64,000 nucleotides of DNA from Gymnothorax reevesii (Eukaryota > Chordata > Actinopteri > Anguilliformes > Muraenidae), in the NCBI GenBank assembly GCA_029721435.1, contig CM056576.1, forward strand, positions 61,523,876 to 61,587,875, read 5' to 3'. Shown here in pieces: positions 1 to 10,393 of the stretch (position 1 is the first letter of the stretch; each line of letters opens with the position of its first letter). A program made the position numbers and the translations under genes. The notes below the pieces were generated by a model. It worked only from the letters and a program-made list of their open reading frames with translations. It was not told where the DNA came from and searched no databases.

Positions 1-390
1 CACGTTTGGCGACAAGTATTTTATGAAGCGAGAGGTTTCCTATGCAAAAATTGCATCCAAACTGAACATTTCAAAGTCAGCTGCCCATTGTATAGTCCAG
101 AGACAGGTGAAACAGGCCACTTGAAATCCAGTGGTAGGTCATGTATGACTTCTAAGGCTCAGGTACATTGGGCTCTCCAGCTTAAATTACATACGTTTTG
201 ACAGCTCCAGCAATCGCATTGTAGCTCTATGAGAACTCTGGTCTGGAAGTGTCCAGTACCACAGTAGTATGCTGTCTGACAGGTGCTGGCCCAAAAGGTG
301 TACTAACTATCTGGAATCCCTCCTGAGAGGCACAGAGACTGATCTGGGCAAGGGAACATGAGAACTAGACAGTTGATAGGTGCTTTTGTC
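1..390 (+). pseudogene. Decayed Tc1-like transposase N-terminal relic
   Basis: Bases 30-110 translate on the plus strand to an HTH-like stretch (MKREVSYAKIASKLNISKSA, then AHCIVQRQ) typical of the first paired-like DNA-binding helix set of Tc1 transposases. Stops follow and no later catalytic motif is recognisable. The element is cut by the window edge. The call rests on a short motif only. Confidence 0.4.
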
Positions 391-399
391 CAGTAGTGT

Positions 400-1619
400 A
401 GATTTTACAATCAGCTGAAATGACTTTCTCCTCTTGGTCTGCTCATATGATTTTTTTCCAGAAACTCTGCAAGCTCTTTCAGCTATCGCACTCTCAGAAA
501 AACTGTAACATGGCTATTCGCTTCTTGCTGTTGAATAATTAGCATTTTCTTGCGTGGTCTCGGTCAGTTAGTGGCTTCCTCTGCAGGAAAGGTGTTTGCA
601 GGGTTTTTTTTGTATTATTGTCGAGAATATGACTGTGTTGCCCTTTGTGATTCACAAGCCAACCATGTTTTACTTAATGTTTTTTCAAACATTTTATTTT
701 TATGGGCCTATTTTTGGGCTATATTCAGTTCTTCTTTCTCTGTATCCTTACAGCTTTATTCCTTTGCCGCCTTATGGCTTGCTTGGCTTATATTAGCTCA
801 ACTCTAGCTCCTCGTTTTCACAAAGTGCGGTAAAAACTCCACAGGTAATCTGAAGCCTAGAGTAAAGACTAAAGTTAGACATATCTCCATAATCAGAAAC
901 ACGAGAAGCACGGGTAAATAAAGTAAAATTCACTTTTATCAAATGTAAGAATCTGTGCTTCAACCATGTCTTTGTAGATGAGCAGTCAAAACTGTGGATA
1001 AAAATATGTCTTTGTCCTAAACATTGTACTGTCCTATGGGCGTAATTTTGATTTTAAAGGTGGGTGGGGTGGGGGCGGGAGAGAGACACATTTCTGGTGC
1101 AAATTCTTAGAAGGGCTTTAGTTTTTCCGGGTACCTCAATCTGAAGTAGAATAAAACGACCTTGTTTTTGATTTGTTGAACAAAAAATATTTAATTGCAA
1201 AATACAGCAGAAGGTAATGAAATTGATCAAAATATTTGTGTACCCCCTAATGTCGAAAAGAGCACAATAAAACCACTCTGGAAATGAGGTTGGTGGGGGA
1301 TAGGGGAGCGACTCCTAAATCTTGTGTATTTTGTCACTCATTGCTGAGATTTAGTCAGAATTTCCACAAACAATACTCTGATATCCGCTGTCAAAGCAAT
1401 ATGAATATCAAAATATGTATTTATCTTATAACTTGAGCCCAGCAGTTTTTAAAGCCACATTAAGAGGAAATTGGTATGTTTAATGCAAAACTGCGCCCCT
1501 TACAGTTTCTACGCGCAGTACCACTGTGGGAAATACAAGTCTCGCACTTTATTTCCCACGTCAGAGCGATCACTGTTGAAGCTCGCTATTGAAGTTGGGG
1601 TGAAAAACTTTAAGTCACG
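400..1619. other. No recognisable gene, AT-rich intergenic or intronic DNA
   Basis: The short open frames here (for example 550-807) have no domain, no splice-site support and low-complexity hydrophobic translations. Nothing can be assigned. Confidence 0.5.
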
Positions 1620-1634
1620 TCGGTGACCCCGGTT

Positions 1635-1830
1635 CTCGGAGTAGCATGAGTGAGATGTCTCACTATGGAATACGCCCTCTCGTGTATTAATCGAAGCACT
1701 TATGTCACTACACCAGCCCTGAGTGGCTGGCAGTCATGACGCAAGCATCAGGGCCCAAGTCCTCTATGTATGCTAGAAACGACGTCACTGGTCATTCAAA
1801 ATGAGCATACCTCTTCTTGCTTCACCTCAG
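1635..1830 (+). repeat. DIRS inverted terminal repeat, left copy
   Basis: This matches the reverse complement of about 9050-9225 over about 190 bp with scattered mismatches, including the shared GTCATGACGCAAGCATCAGG block. Confidence 0.8.
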
Positions 1831-1849
1831 CAGCAAGAAGGGCAGTCTG

Positions 1850-1960
1850 GTGAGACATCTCACTCATGCTACCCAGAGAACCGGGTTTACAGACATAACC
1901 TAAAGTTCTCTTTCATAGCATTCGTTTCAATGTCTCACTATGGGATATGGAGACTCCCGT
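1850..1960 (+). repeat. DIRS internal complementary region (ICR)
   Basis: The first part (GACATCTCACTCATGCTAC at 1853-1871, then AGAGAACCGGG) is the reverse complement of the left end (1622-1665). The second part (GTTCTCTTTCATAGCATTCG onward) matches the outer end of the right terminus. A region joining complements of both ends is the DIRS circular-intermediate template. Confidence 0.72.
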
Positions 1961-2089
1961 ATTGCCAGACAAGCTTATCCTCATGATTGACTGCCAGCCC
2001 CCCTCGCACTGAAGTATGGGGGTGAGGCGGATCCTCCGTTGAGCATACACTCTGGACGGCATGAGCAAGGCTTGGAGATGTGACATCCA

Positions 2090-3948
2090 ATTTGTAAAAC
2101 CTTGTAAAAGTGAGGGGTGATAACCAGCTAGCTGTAGCGCAAATGTCCTGCATAGAGACGCCCCTAAACAAGGCCCAGGAGGTTGCAAGACCCTTGGTAG
2201 AATGTGCCCGCAATCCTGCTGGGACCTGTAGACCTGAACATCAGTAGGCCAATGCTATAGTGTCTACTATCCAGTTAGACAATCTTTGTTTGGTGACAGG
2301 CTTGCCCTTGTATGGCTTAGCCCAGTGGTTCTCAAGTTCGGTCCTGGCGCCCCCCTGTGTATGCTGGTTTTTGTTCCAACTACAATTGCAATCTTTAGAT
2401 TTTAACAAGCAGATGATTTGTTTTAATTAGGTGCATTTATGCAAATATCCACATTGAGATATATTGTAAATATTGGCAGAGGGAAACAATTTAACCAAAC
2501 ATTTAATCAACATAAATAATCAAAAGGTTCCTCATTGGTGAAACTCTTGACACATGGTGGCAAAACCCGACAATTTACTTGGCAAACAATGGAGTCACAC
2601 CTGTTGTGTTTCCTGTTGATTTTATTTGGTTCAGGCAGGTTATTTGGGAAAAACTCAAAACACCTGTAGTCAGAAACCTAATTTAGAGCTTATTGATTTT
2701 CTCGGAGACTAATTTGATCTGTGTAAAAATGTTTTCACCTGAAAATCCTAGCAATATTGAAAATTAAGCACAATATGTTCAAGGGTTTTTATTTTTCATA
2801 GCAGAATGGATATGTCCATCCAAATGTGACTTCAGATGGTAAATAACTGCTCAAAACATGGAATGCTGCTAATTTAGACAAAGTAACAGCTTTTTAAAAT
2901 CCTAGAATTGCAATTGCAGTTGGAACAACAACCAGCATACACAGGGGGGCGCCAGGACCGAACTTGAGAACCACTGGCTTAGCCCAAGACACAAACAGTT
3001 GGACTCCTTTTCTGAAAGCCCTGGTTCTCTCCACATATGCATGCAAAGCACGCACTGGGCATAACATATGAAGCCTCTGCTGTTCCACTGATCTGTGCGG
3101 CGGTGGCTGAAAAGCGGCCAGGTCCAGTGGCAAGCATGGACTGACTACTTTAGGGACGAAAGCAGGGTTGGGCTTCAAGGTTACCCCAAGGTTACCAGGG
3201 GAGAAACGCAGACAAGAGCATGAATATCACTCACACGTCTGGCCGTGGCTAATGCCAGCAGTAAAACTACATTAAAAGAGAGCGTTTTCAGGTCTATGTC
3301 TTCCAGTGGCTCAAAAGGATGTCTAGTGAGAGCCTTCAGAACAACAGCCAAGTCCCTGGAGGGTGACATGGGCTTGGAGCTTGGCAACAGTCTACGAGCT
3401 CCTTTCATTAACTGACAAACAAGGGGATGCTGGCCTGCTGGCTTAACCTCAAGACCAATATGGCAAGTGGAAATGGGAGCCAAATAGACCTTGACAGTAG
3501 AAAATCCCTTCCCTTTGTCAATTAAGTCCTGCAGAGAGAACAAAATCACATTGATTGAACATTGAAAAGGAAATTCCTGTGCTTTAGCGCACCATTCCTC
3601 AAACACTCTCCACTTACAGCCATAAAGAGACTTGGTGGATGATGCTCTGGCATTCTGAATTGTATTCATGATTCTTACTGACAGTCCAATATGTCTTAAA
3701 TTAAACCACTCACAAGGCAAACTCACAGGGTGAGCCGTTCTGGGTGGGGGTGAAATATCTGTCCATCCGCCTGGGACAGGAGGAGCCAAGGCTGGCCACA
3801 AAGGAGCTGCCTCATTTCTGCCAGCCAATGTATGTTCGACCAGTGAGGAGCTATTAGAATTGGTGAGAAACGCTTCTCCTGCATCCTGAGCAATGCTGGG
3901 GGAATCAGAGCTAATGCAGGGAACGCATATAGCAGGGTGCAAGGCCAT
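2090..3948 (-). pseudogene. DIRS tyrosine recombinase, split by a hAT insertion
   Basis: The N-terminal core-binding region lies at 3948-3181 (VILFSLQDLIDKGKGFSTVK, VYLAPISTCHIGL) and includes the first catalytic Arg in LALATARRVSDIHAL. The frame is broken near 3180 and resumes at 3178-2990 (LHMLCPVRALHAYVERTRAF to FVSWAKP). The hAT element 2323-2976 then interrupts it. It continues at 2314-2090 with YKGKPVTKQRLSNWI, a stop, then LRAHSTKGLATSWALFRG and FYKLDV. So the family's R...HxxR...Y set is present with HSTK (Arg to Lys) and the nucleophile-like Tyr in FYKLD. The recombinase would normally integrate the circular cDNA. It is inactive as read. Confidence 0.82.
2323..2976. mobile_element. 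Non-autonomous hAT transposon with 8-bp target duplication
   Basis: The termini are CAGTGGTTCTCAAGTTCGGT and its exact inverse at the other end, with the inverted match continuing through CCTGGCGCCCCCCTGTGTAT. The flanks are the perfect 8-bp direct repeat GCTTAGCC at 2315-2322 and 2977-2984. An 8-bp duplication with CAGTGG-type ends identifies the hAT superfamily. The 654-bp interior is AT-rich and non-coding, so it was moved by a transposase in trans. It sits in the DIRS recombinase, so it is younger than that element. Confidence 0.92.
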
Positions 3949-3999
3949 TCATGTGCGAATGCATCTGCTCCCAGCGGTGCGTTCTCGTCATGTAGGGAG

Positions 4000-5600
4000 A
4001 AAAACAGTGGGCACTGCGCATTCTACCCCAATGCAAACAAGTCCACCATTGCATGGCTGAACTGTGTCCTAATCTGATCTTATACATCTGGGTGCAGTTT
4101 CCATTCTGCATAAATGGGATTCCCTCTGGACGAAAGATCTGCACCAACATTCTGAATCCCAGGAACGTGTGTGGCTCTCATTGAGATTAGATGGGCATCG
4201 CTCCACAATTCCAGTTTGCGTGCCAGCATGTCTTACTGCTGGGAGCGCAAACCCCCTTGACTGTTCATATAGGCCACCATGGACGTATACGTGGTGCACT
4301 TGGAGAAACGGGAGAAAATGTTTCAGGGTCAGAAACACGGCTAAAGCCTAATTTATGGTCGTCCAACTCCGTCAATGCACAGACGCATAGTTGTATCGAC
4401 TGAGATGTGGACCTTTCAGACTTCTCTGTTGCTGACTGAGTGTTGCAAAGCAATTCACCCCCAGGACTATGGGGGACATAGCTTTTTTTTTTTTTTTTTT
4501 TTTTCTTCCAGAGACCCGCCTGCTATTTCATGGCATCCGTGGTCCGAGGAGAAGGGTCTAGCTGTAGCCACAGCCGAGTGCAAGCCCTAATGCTATCCCT
4601 AACCCGAACTCCAACCCTTTTGCTGGGGGCATGGTTTGTACTGTAGCCGCATGGTTTGTAATTTACCTGTGGCTGCAGTTGGATATTATTGGGTCTTATT
4701 GAGTCTGAGACAAGGAAACCAGAAGAGCGGGATTCTGGAAATGATGTAGTTAGCTGACCAATTACAGACTTGCGCTATTCGTGGGGTCTTTGTCATTTTG
4801 ATGAATATTTAGAAAATTTGGGAGGTGTCCATCATGCGAGATCATGTCAGAGAGGGTTTGCGACATTGGAGAGGGGCTCTGCGTGTCTGCGCATTGACAG
4901 TTGGACAACCATAAATTAGGCTTTATAGCCCTGTGTGCATGACGGAGATCTGCGCTCCAGACTCCATTCACCGCTCTGCCCTCGAACACCCCGCCCAAGC
5001 CCAACAGACTGGCGTCTGATGTCACTACTTTCCAGCTCAATATCGTGCCCATGACCACTTCAGACATCAGGAAAGAGTGCTGTTTCCACGGGTGAAGTGA
5101 AAGATCGCAGGAAGCAGACCCCATAACTCTGTGGTGTCTGTGATGCACTGGATTCAATCTGAGAGAAGCCACCCACCGCTGAAAATCTTTCATGTACAAC
5201 CTGCCTAGTCTCACCACTAACAATACTGATGCCCTCAGTCCTAACAGCCTGAGGCATAGGCTGAACGTGACTAGTCTGCCCAAAATAAATTGCGCCAGAG
5301 TTGATCTGAGTGTGACAATTCTCTTGGCTGACAGACGGGCCGTGTATGTCATCGAATTCAGTGTTAAACCCAGAAAGGTTATGGCCTACTTCGGTGTTTG
5401 CACACTCATTTCCCTGTTCACCACAAAGCCCAGATTGGCCAGGTGTGTTAACACAATGCTTGTGTGCGTAATGGCCTCCTGTTCGGAGTGAGCTAGCCAT
5501 AGCCAGTCGTCCAGATAAGTAGCCAGGCGAATGCCTTGCTCCCTGAGCGGGGCTATGGCTGCCTTGGCGCATTTCATGAACACTCAAGGACTGAGTGACA
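4000..5600 (-). pseudogene. DIRS reverse transcriptase and RNase H, broken
   Basis: On the minus strand 5583-5386 encodes the RT palm with the catalytic motif in GIRLATYLDDWLWLAHSEQ (YLDD). 5352-4925 continues through a thumb and connection region into the RNase H start VVTSDASLLGLGGVFEG (first Asp in TSDAS) and VWSADLRHAH. A MITE (4344-4923) interrupts it here, and RNase H resumes at 4340 as KAVFLTLKHFLPFL. Frames shift between 5386 and 5352, and the downstream RNase H catalytic residues are not readable. Confidence 0.8.
4344..4923. mobile_element. MITE with about 45-bp terminal inverted repeats inside DIRS RNase H
   Basis: AAGCCTAATTTATGGTCGTC at 4344 is mirrored by GACAACCATAAATTAGGCTT ending at 4923, and the inverted match extends to the CAGACGC block. 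The interior has no coding capacity and a 22-base T run near 4481-4503. Removing it rejoins the DIRS RNase H reading (HAHRAI to KAVFLTLKHFLPFL). The superfamily is uncertain because no clear target duplication was resolved. Confidence 0.78.
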
Positions 5601-6780
5601 TGCTAAACGGGATTACGAGGTACTAATACACAATGCCTTGAAACACAAAGGGGGGCCAGAGAACAGAGAACAGCTGGCACACCTGCTAGCAGACTGGTGG
5701 ATTGCTAAGACACCCTCTTCTTCCACCGTCCGAACGGGTCAGGGGCCGGTGCTGGCTGGCCACCTGTGGTGGGGGGGAAGATTGAACGGTTTCTTAAGCC
5801 AAGTAACTCTGTTGGTGGAGGGTCCGGTTGGAGACGCAGCAGATACTTGAGCCTTAGGCATGTGGAAAACAGGAGATGCACCTCCGGAAACCACCTGAGG
5901 AAAGGTTTGCCTGGGGGGTGGCTGTACAGCGGCCAGTGTTTTCCGCGGGAGACAGAGCTGCAAAGCTTCTTCTTTCTTTTTCTTAGCTTTGCATGGCAGC
6001 AAAGGCAGAGCCAAAAATGCCATCAGGGACAATTGGAATGTCTAAAATGTCTCTCTTTTTTTTTTTTTTTGTCTGACAAGTTCGTCCTGTTGAGCCATCT
6101 TGCCCTTTCCTGTATCACCAACACTACTTTTCCCCATCGCCTAGACAGCACAGCGCTGAACGCACAAACAGATATACGCGATAGTGGTTATTGCTTTACG
6201 CACCAAGGAATCAGGGCCGTCAACCATGTCATCAAAAAGCTCTGCTTAGTACGCCGACAACATTGAGGTGACATTAAGTGCTCTCACAGACAAGGCCGCC
6301 ACCTTATATGCCCTCTCAGCTAAGGCAGACTGAAAGCGATCAGCTTTGGAGGGGAGGGTAGCTGGTCTTGTTGACGCGACTGACCACCATGTGTGAAGAT
6401 GGGCTGCCATTAGCGGCTGCATGGGCAGCATGTGAGCCACGGCGTACTTCTCCATCCCTTCAAAATCCAGTGAAGAGGCTCCTTGGACAGGGCTCTTACT
6501 GGAGTGCAGGTGGTCCTTTCAAGACAAAGTAACTTCTTCCAAGAGCTCGAGAAACACTGGGTGAAGCTGCTTGGCAGCCTGTTTGGCCTGGGGCAATTTC
6601 TTACCCTCATAGCGGGACTGGGGGGCCTCCGGTACAGTAGCAGGCCACAGAATGTTCAGTCTCTCGGCAGCACATTTGCACAAGTCAGGCATGTCCATGC
6701 TGGGTTGTGGCTGTGCAGCCTCACCCTTGCTTTTGGTGGCGGACAGGCATGGACAGTGGATGGGGACGAAGCAAGAATCA

Positions 6781-8289
6781 TATACTGAGTACAAATGAAA
6801 ACGCACCACTCACGAGATCTGGAATAGCTCCACGGATTGATATGTGCGGAATATATACGTATGATGCATTTGAGATAATGAATGATTTAAGAAGACATGT
6901 AAACATCATTCAATTTCATTCACGATAAAGTTCATGTGCGAGAGGTTTAACTGGTGTAGGGGTCAAACAGGAAAGTCAATAACGGGTGTGACCGCCATTT
7001 GCATTGACATATGCGGAGCATCGTCGTCGCATGGAGTTGATCAGTCTCCGGATAGTGTTCGGAGGGATAGCATTCCACTCCTGAACAAGGGCAACCTCAA
7101 TTTCTCGGATGTTGTCCATCTGGCGTTGACGTGAAAGACGTCGTCCAATTTCATCCCATAAGTGCTAGATAGGGGAGAGGTCGGGTGACAGAGCTGGCCA
7201 CTGAAGCACGGGGATGTTCTGCTGTGCAAGGTACTGCATGGACACCCTTGCAGTGTGTGCCCTAGTGTTGTCCTGTTGGAACGTGTGGACATCGTGGTGT
7301 TGGTTGAAGAACGGCACAACATGGTTCTGCAGCACCTGGTCCCGGTAGTAGACGCCATTCACCCTTCCTCTGCAGATATGGAGAGGGGTTCTATGACGGT
7401 AGCTTATTCCACCCCACACCATAACGCTGCCACCACCTCAACGGTCCGTTTGAACGACACAATCGGCGTTAAAACGTTCACCACGTCTCCACCAAACACG
7501 TATACGGCCATCTGCGTTCCTTAAGTGAAATTGTGACTTTTCAGAGAAGATGACACTGAGCCATTGTCGTAATCGCCAATTGTGGTGCCTGTTTGCCCAC
7601 TGTAGATGCTGGTTTCGGTGACGATCCGCCAATATGGGGCCGAAATAAGGACGTCGTGCACGCAGGCCTGCAGCTCGCAGACGGTTCCGTACGGTGTTGG
7701 GGTGAATGAATCCACGTCGTCCTTGGACTTGAGCAGCCGTTCTTGTCGCTGGTAGTGTTCGGTCTCGGACATGATCTGATGATACGATCTGACAGTCCTG
7801 ACGTGCCATTGTCACACGTTGTTCACCCGGTCGAGGACAGTCCCGAGTGCTCCCCGTTTGCAGAAACCTTTGATGGAGTCTTGCAATCGTTGTTTGTGCG
7901 CAGTGTAGTCGTCTGGAAATTTCCCTGGTGCTGGCGCCAATTTGAAGCATGCCTATGGCACGTTCAGGGGCTGTAAGTCGCGGCATAGTGTCGACGTTTC
8001 ACAAGTGTCAGTGAGGAAGTAAAATTTTATTCAGATTCACATGCTTTTAAAGGCAATGTGTGCACAAATTCAGAGTGAAATTCATTTTTCCCGTGGTGTG
8101 CGTGCAAGTCGTTGCGTTTTGGCAAAAAATTGCCTTGTGTTACAGTTAACTTGAAATTCTCGCATTTCTTGCACCTGGCATGTCGGGTGACGTCACTGTA
8201 GTGTTGTTGTATAAAAATTATATTGAAGTTCATTTGAACTTAAATATTGACTTTTTTCAAGAGGTGCGTTTTCATTTGTACTCAGTATA
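6781..8289 (-). mobile_element. Tc1-like transposon inserted in DIRS gag
   Basis: The terminal inverted repeats TATACTGAGTACAAATGAAA and TTTCATTTGTACTCAGTATA bracket a single transposase gene on the minus strand, with TA at both borders as expected for Tc1/mariner. The element is about 1.5 kb. It lies inside the DIRS element and is therefore younger than it. Confidence 0.9.
7036..7986 (-). pseudogene. Tc1-like transposase with two in-frame stops
   Basis: One reading frame runs from MPRLTAPERAIGMLQIGAST (HTH region) through VWWRRGERFNADCVVQTDR, an in-frame TGA (about 7437), VMVWGGISYRHR, TFQQDNTRAHTA (second Asp), SPDLSPI, an in-frame TAG (about 7164), then HLWDEIGRRL and RRLINSMRRRC. The family's DD34E triad is damaged at two points. 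The first Asp, expected in FSDESRF, reads FSEKSQF (Asp to Glu). The final Glu, expected after SPDLSPI, is the TAG codon. The protein cannot be active. Confidence 0.9.
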
Positions 8290-9049
8290 TTTGTCGTCCT
8301 CATCCAACACAAAAAACTCTCCACCCACCGACTCATCCTCTTCGTAATCCAATACGAGGGGTTCCTTGGTGAGTGGGTTAAGTATGTCTAGCGTCGAGCC
8401 CAATCATCAATTCTCCAGTAGGGAAGTATCCACCCGCTCACGGCGAGCTGGAGTCCCTCAGGGGCGGAACAGGGTAGGATTGGGGCTCTGCCTGAGGGGC
8501 TGGCTTGGCGATCCAGTTCTCGCCATAGGCATTTTTCCGTGAACCAAGCGCAGTGAGTGCACGAGCTGAGGTTATCGATAGCCACTTGGGCGTGTTCCAG
8601 CCCAAGACACGCGGAGCAGACCTAGTGGGAGTCTTTGCTCGAAATTTTATTCCCGCAACTGCACCGACGGGCAAGGGAGTCACTGTGCTCCATGGTGAGA
8701 CAGAGCTTTGCAGCTATAGCCATTTAGCTGGTGTGCTAAAGAAAGGCTACGGGATATCTAGGGTGATATACCTTGTGAGCTAGCTAGCTCCATGAAAACC
8801 AGGCCTTTCCGTTGTCGCTGACACTAGCTTGCTTGGAATAGTCAAGCTAATGTGCTAGCTAGCTTGTAAGCAGAAATACTGCACTGTTTTGAAACAGACG
8901 AGTTCAGACAAACTACCTGCAGTGTAGGCAGTTGGGTCAATATCGCCACAAAATTTGCGCCCAGCAACAGAGATTTCTCCCCAATCTATGGACAGTTTAG
9001 CCAATTTGTAGCAATAACGAAAGTTACTTGTTGTGAAGCGAGAAGAGGT

Positions 9050-9230
9050 GATTTGAATGACGAGTGACGTTGTATCTACCATATATATAAGACTTGTGCC
9101 CTGATGCTTGCGTCATGACCGCCAGCTTCTCAGGGGCTAGCGTAATGACGCAAGTGCTTCTGTGAGTACGCAAGGGGGCGTATCGCATAGTGAAACAATG
9201 AAACAAATGCTCTGAAAGAGAACCGCATCA
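9050..9230 (-). repeat. DIRS inverted terminal repeat, right copy
   Basis: This is the partner of 1635-1830. The outermost bases (CACTATGCGATACGCCC on the minus strand) recur at 1930-1960 inside the internal complementary region. Confidence 0.8.
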
Positions 9231-9599
9231 CGTTGCTTAAATATGAGGATTGTTTTTCTTAACTAACGTTAGCTAGTTGGGTAGAGGGTTGTATGATGTC
9301 AACAATAATGTACAACCCCAATTCCAAAATAGTTGGGACATGTTATTCACAATAGAACAAATATAACATTTCAAATGTTGAAACTGCAAAATTTTACATT
9401 TTTATCCACAAAATGAGCTTATTTCAAATTTTCTGGCTGCAAAAGGTCTCAAAAGTTGGGACACTGGCACAAAAGGGCTGAAAAAGCCATTAATATAGTA
9501 GAGAATCAGCTGAAACAACATTTAGCAAGTAATTAAGTGGCATCAGGTGTGTAACATGATTGACTATAAAGGGGATGTCTTAGAGAGGCTGAGTCTCTC

Positions 9600-10237
9600 T
9601 GAAGTAAAGATGGAGAGAGGCTCTCCAACCTGTGAACGCTAGGATAAAAAAATTGTGGAATACTTTAAAAACAATGTTACTCAGCGTCAAGTTGCAAAGG
9701 CTTTGAAGGTCTCATTATCGACAGTACATAACATCATCAAAAGATTCAGAGAAACTGGAAAAATCTCTGTGCATTAAAGGCCGAAGACCTTTACTGGATG
9801 CCCGTGATCTTCGGGCGCTCACACGCCACTCCATCACTCCCCGGCATGATTCTGTCATTGACATTACTAAATGGGCCCAGGAATACCTCAAGAAACCACG
9901 GTCTGGAAACACAGTCCGCCGTCCCATCCACAGATGCCACCTAAAACTCGATCATGCAAAAAGGAAACCATTGTTGAGCATGATCCAGAAGTGCCGCCAT
10001 GTTCTGTGGGCCAAGGCACATTTAAAATGGACTGTAGAAAAGAGGCAAAGTGTCCTATGGTCAGAAGAGAAGACTGTCCAAATTGGACATTCTTGTTGGA
10101 AATCATGGGCATCATGTCATCCTGGCTAAAGAGGAGGAAGGTCACCCCTCCAGTCATCAGTGTTCAGTTCAAAAGCCAGGATCTCTGATGGTATGGGAAT
10201 GCATTAGTGCGTATGGTGTGGGACGCTTGCATGTTTA
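9600..10237 (+). pseudogene. Tc1 transposase, 5' part (frameshifted)
   Basis: 9640-9770 reads as an HTH (KKIVEYFKNNVTQRQVAKAL, then KVSLSTVHNIIKRFRETGKI). Further on, WAKAHLKWTV, VLWSEE and [18 protein letters not shown] are recognisable in different frames. The coding unit stops at the insertion point 10237 and continues at 14129. Confidence 0.75.
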
Positions 10238-10393
10238 CCTCCGCCAGCAGGTTATGTTTGTGTGTTTGTTTGATAGCAAGATAACTCAAAAAGTAAAGCA
10301 CCGATTTTGATGAAATTTTCAGAAAAGGTGGGTATAAAGTCAAAGAACAGGTGATTAAAATTTAAATATCTAGGCCAAAGTACAGGTGAGATA

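Larger units (their letters stand above)
5640..8690 (-). pseudogene. DIRS gag-like region, interrupted by a Tc1
   Basis: Minus-strand open pieces at 8683-8438, 6809-6519, 6455-6246 and 6032-5739 lie in the position of the DIRS first ORF, upstream of RT. 6455-6246 reads MEKYAVAHMLPMQPLMAAHL then FQSALAERAYKVAALSVRAL, a pattern I associate with DIRS gag-like proteins of fish, though this protein family is poorly defined. The Tc1 at 6781-8289 splits the region. Stops and frame breaks occur throughout. Assignment is mainly by position. Confidence 0.5.
1620..9235 (-). mobile_element. DIRS-like tyrosine-recombinase retrotransposon, degenerate and nested
   Basis: The element reads right to left: gag-like region (about 8690-5640), reverse transcriptase and RNase H (about 5600-4000), tyrosine recombinase (3948-2090). 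Its termini are inverted rather than direct: about 1635-1830 matches the reverse complement of about 9050-9225 (shared AGCACTT, TGGC-GTCATGACGCAAGCAT, CAACGTCACT-GTCATTCAAA blocks). Next to the left terminus, 1850-1960 holds an internal complementary region built from complements of both outer ends. This architecture is diagnostic of DIRS elements, which integrate by a tyrosine recombinase and lack an integrase. Three later insertions interrupt it (2323-2976, 4344-4923, 6781-8289). Stops and frame breaks in all modules show it is dead. Confidence 0.85.

Noticed and set aside
550..807. 85-codon hydrophobic open frame on the plus strand
   Set aside because: No domain, no splice context, overlapping alternative frame of equal length, T-rich composition; looks like chance.
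5060..5587. 175-codon open frame overlapping the DIRS RT
   Set aside because: The neighbouring frames carry the YLDD and RNase H motifs; this one is a shadow of the real coding frame.
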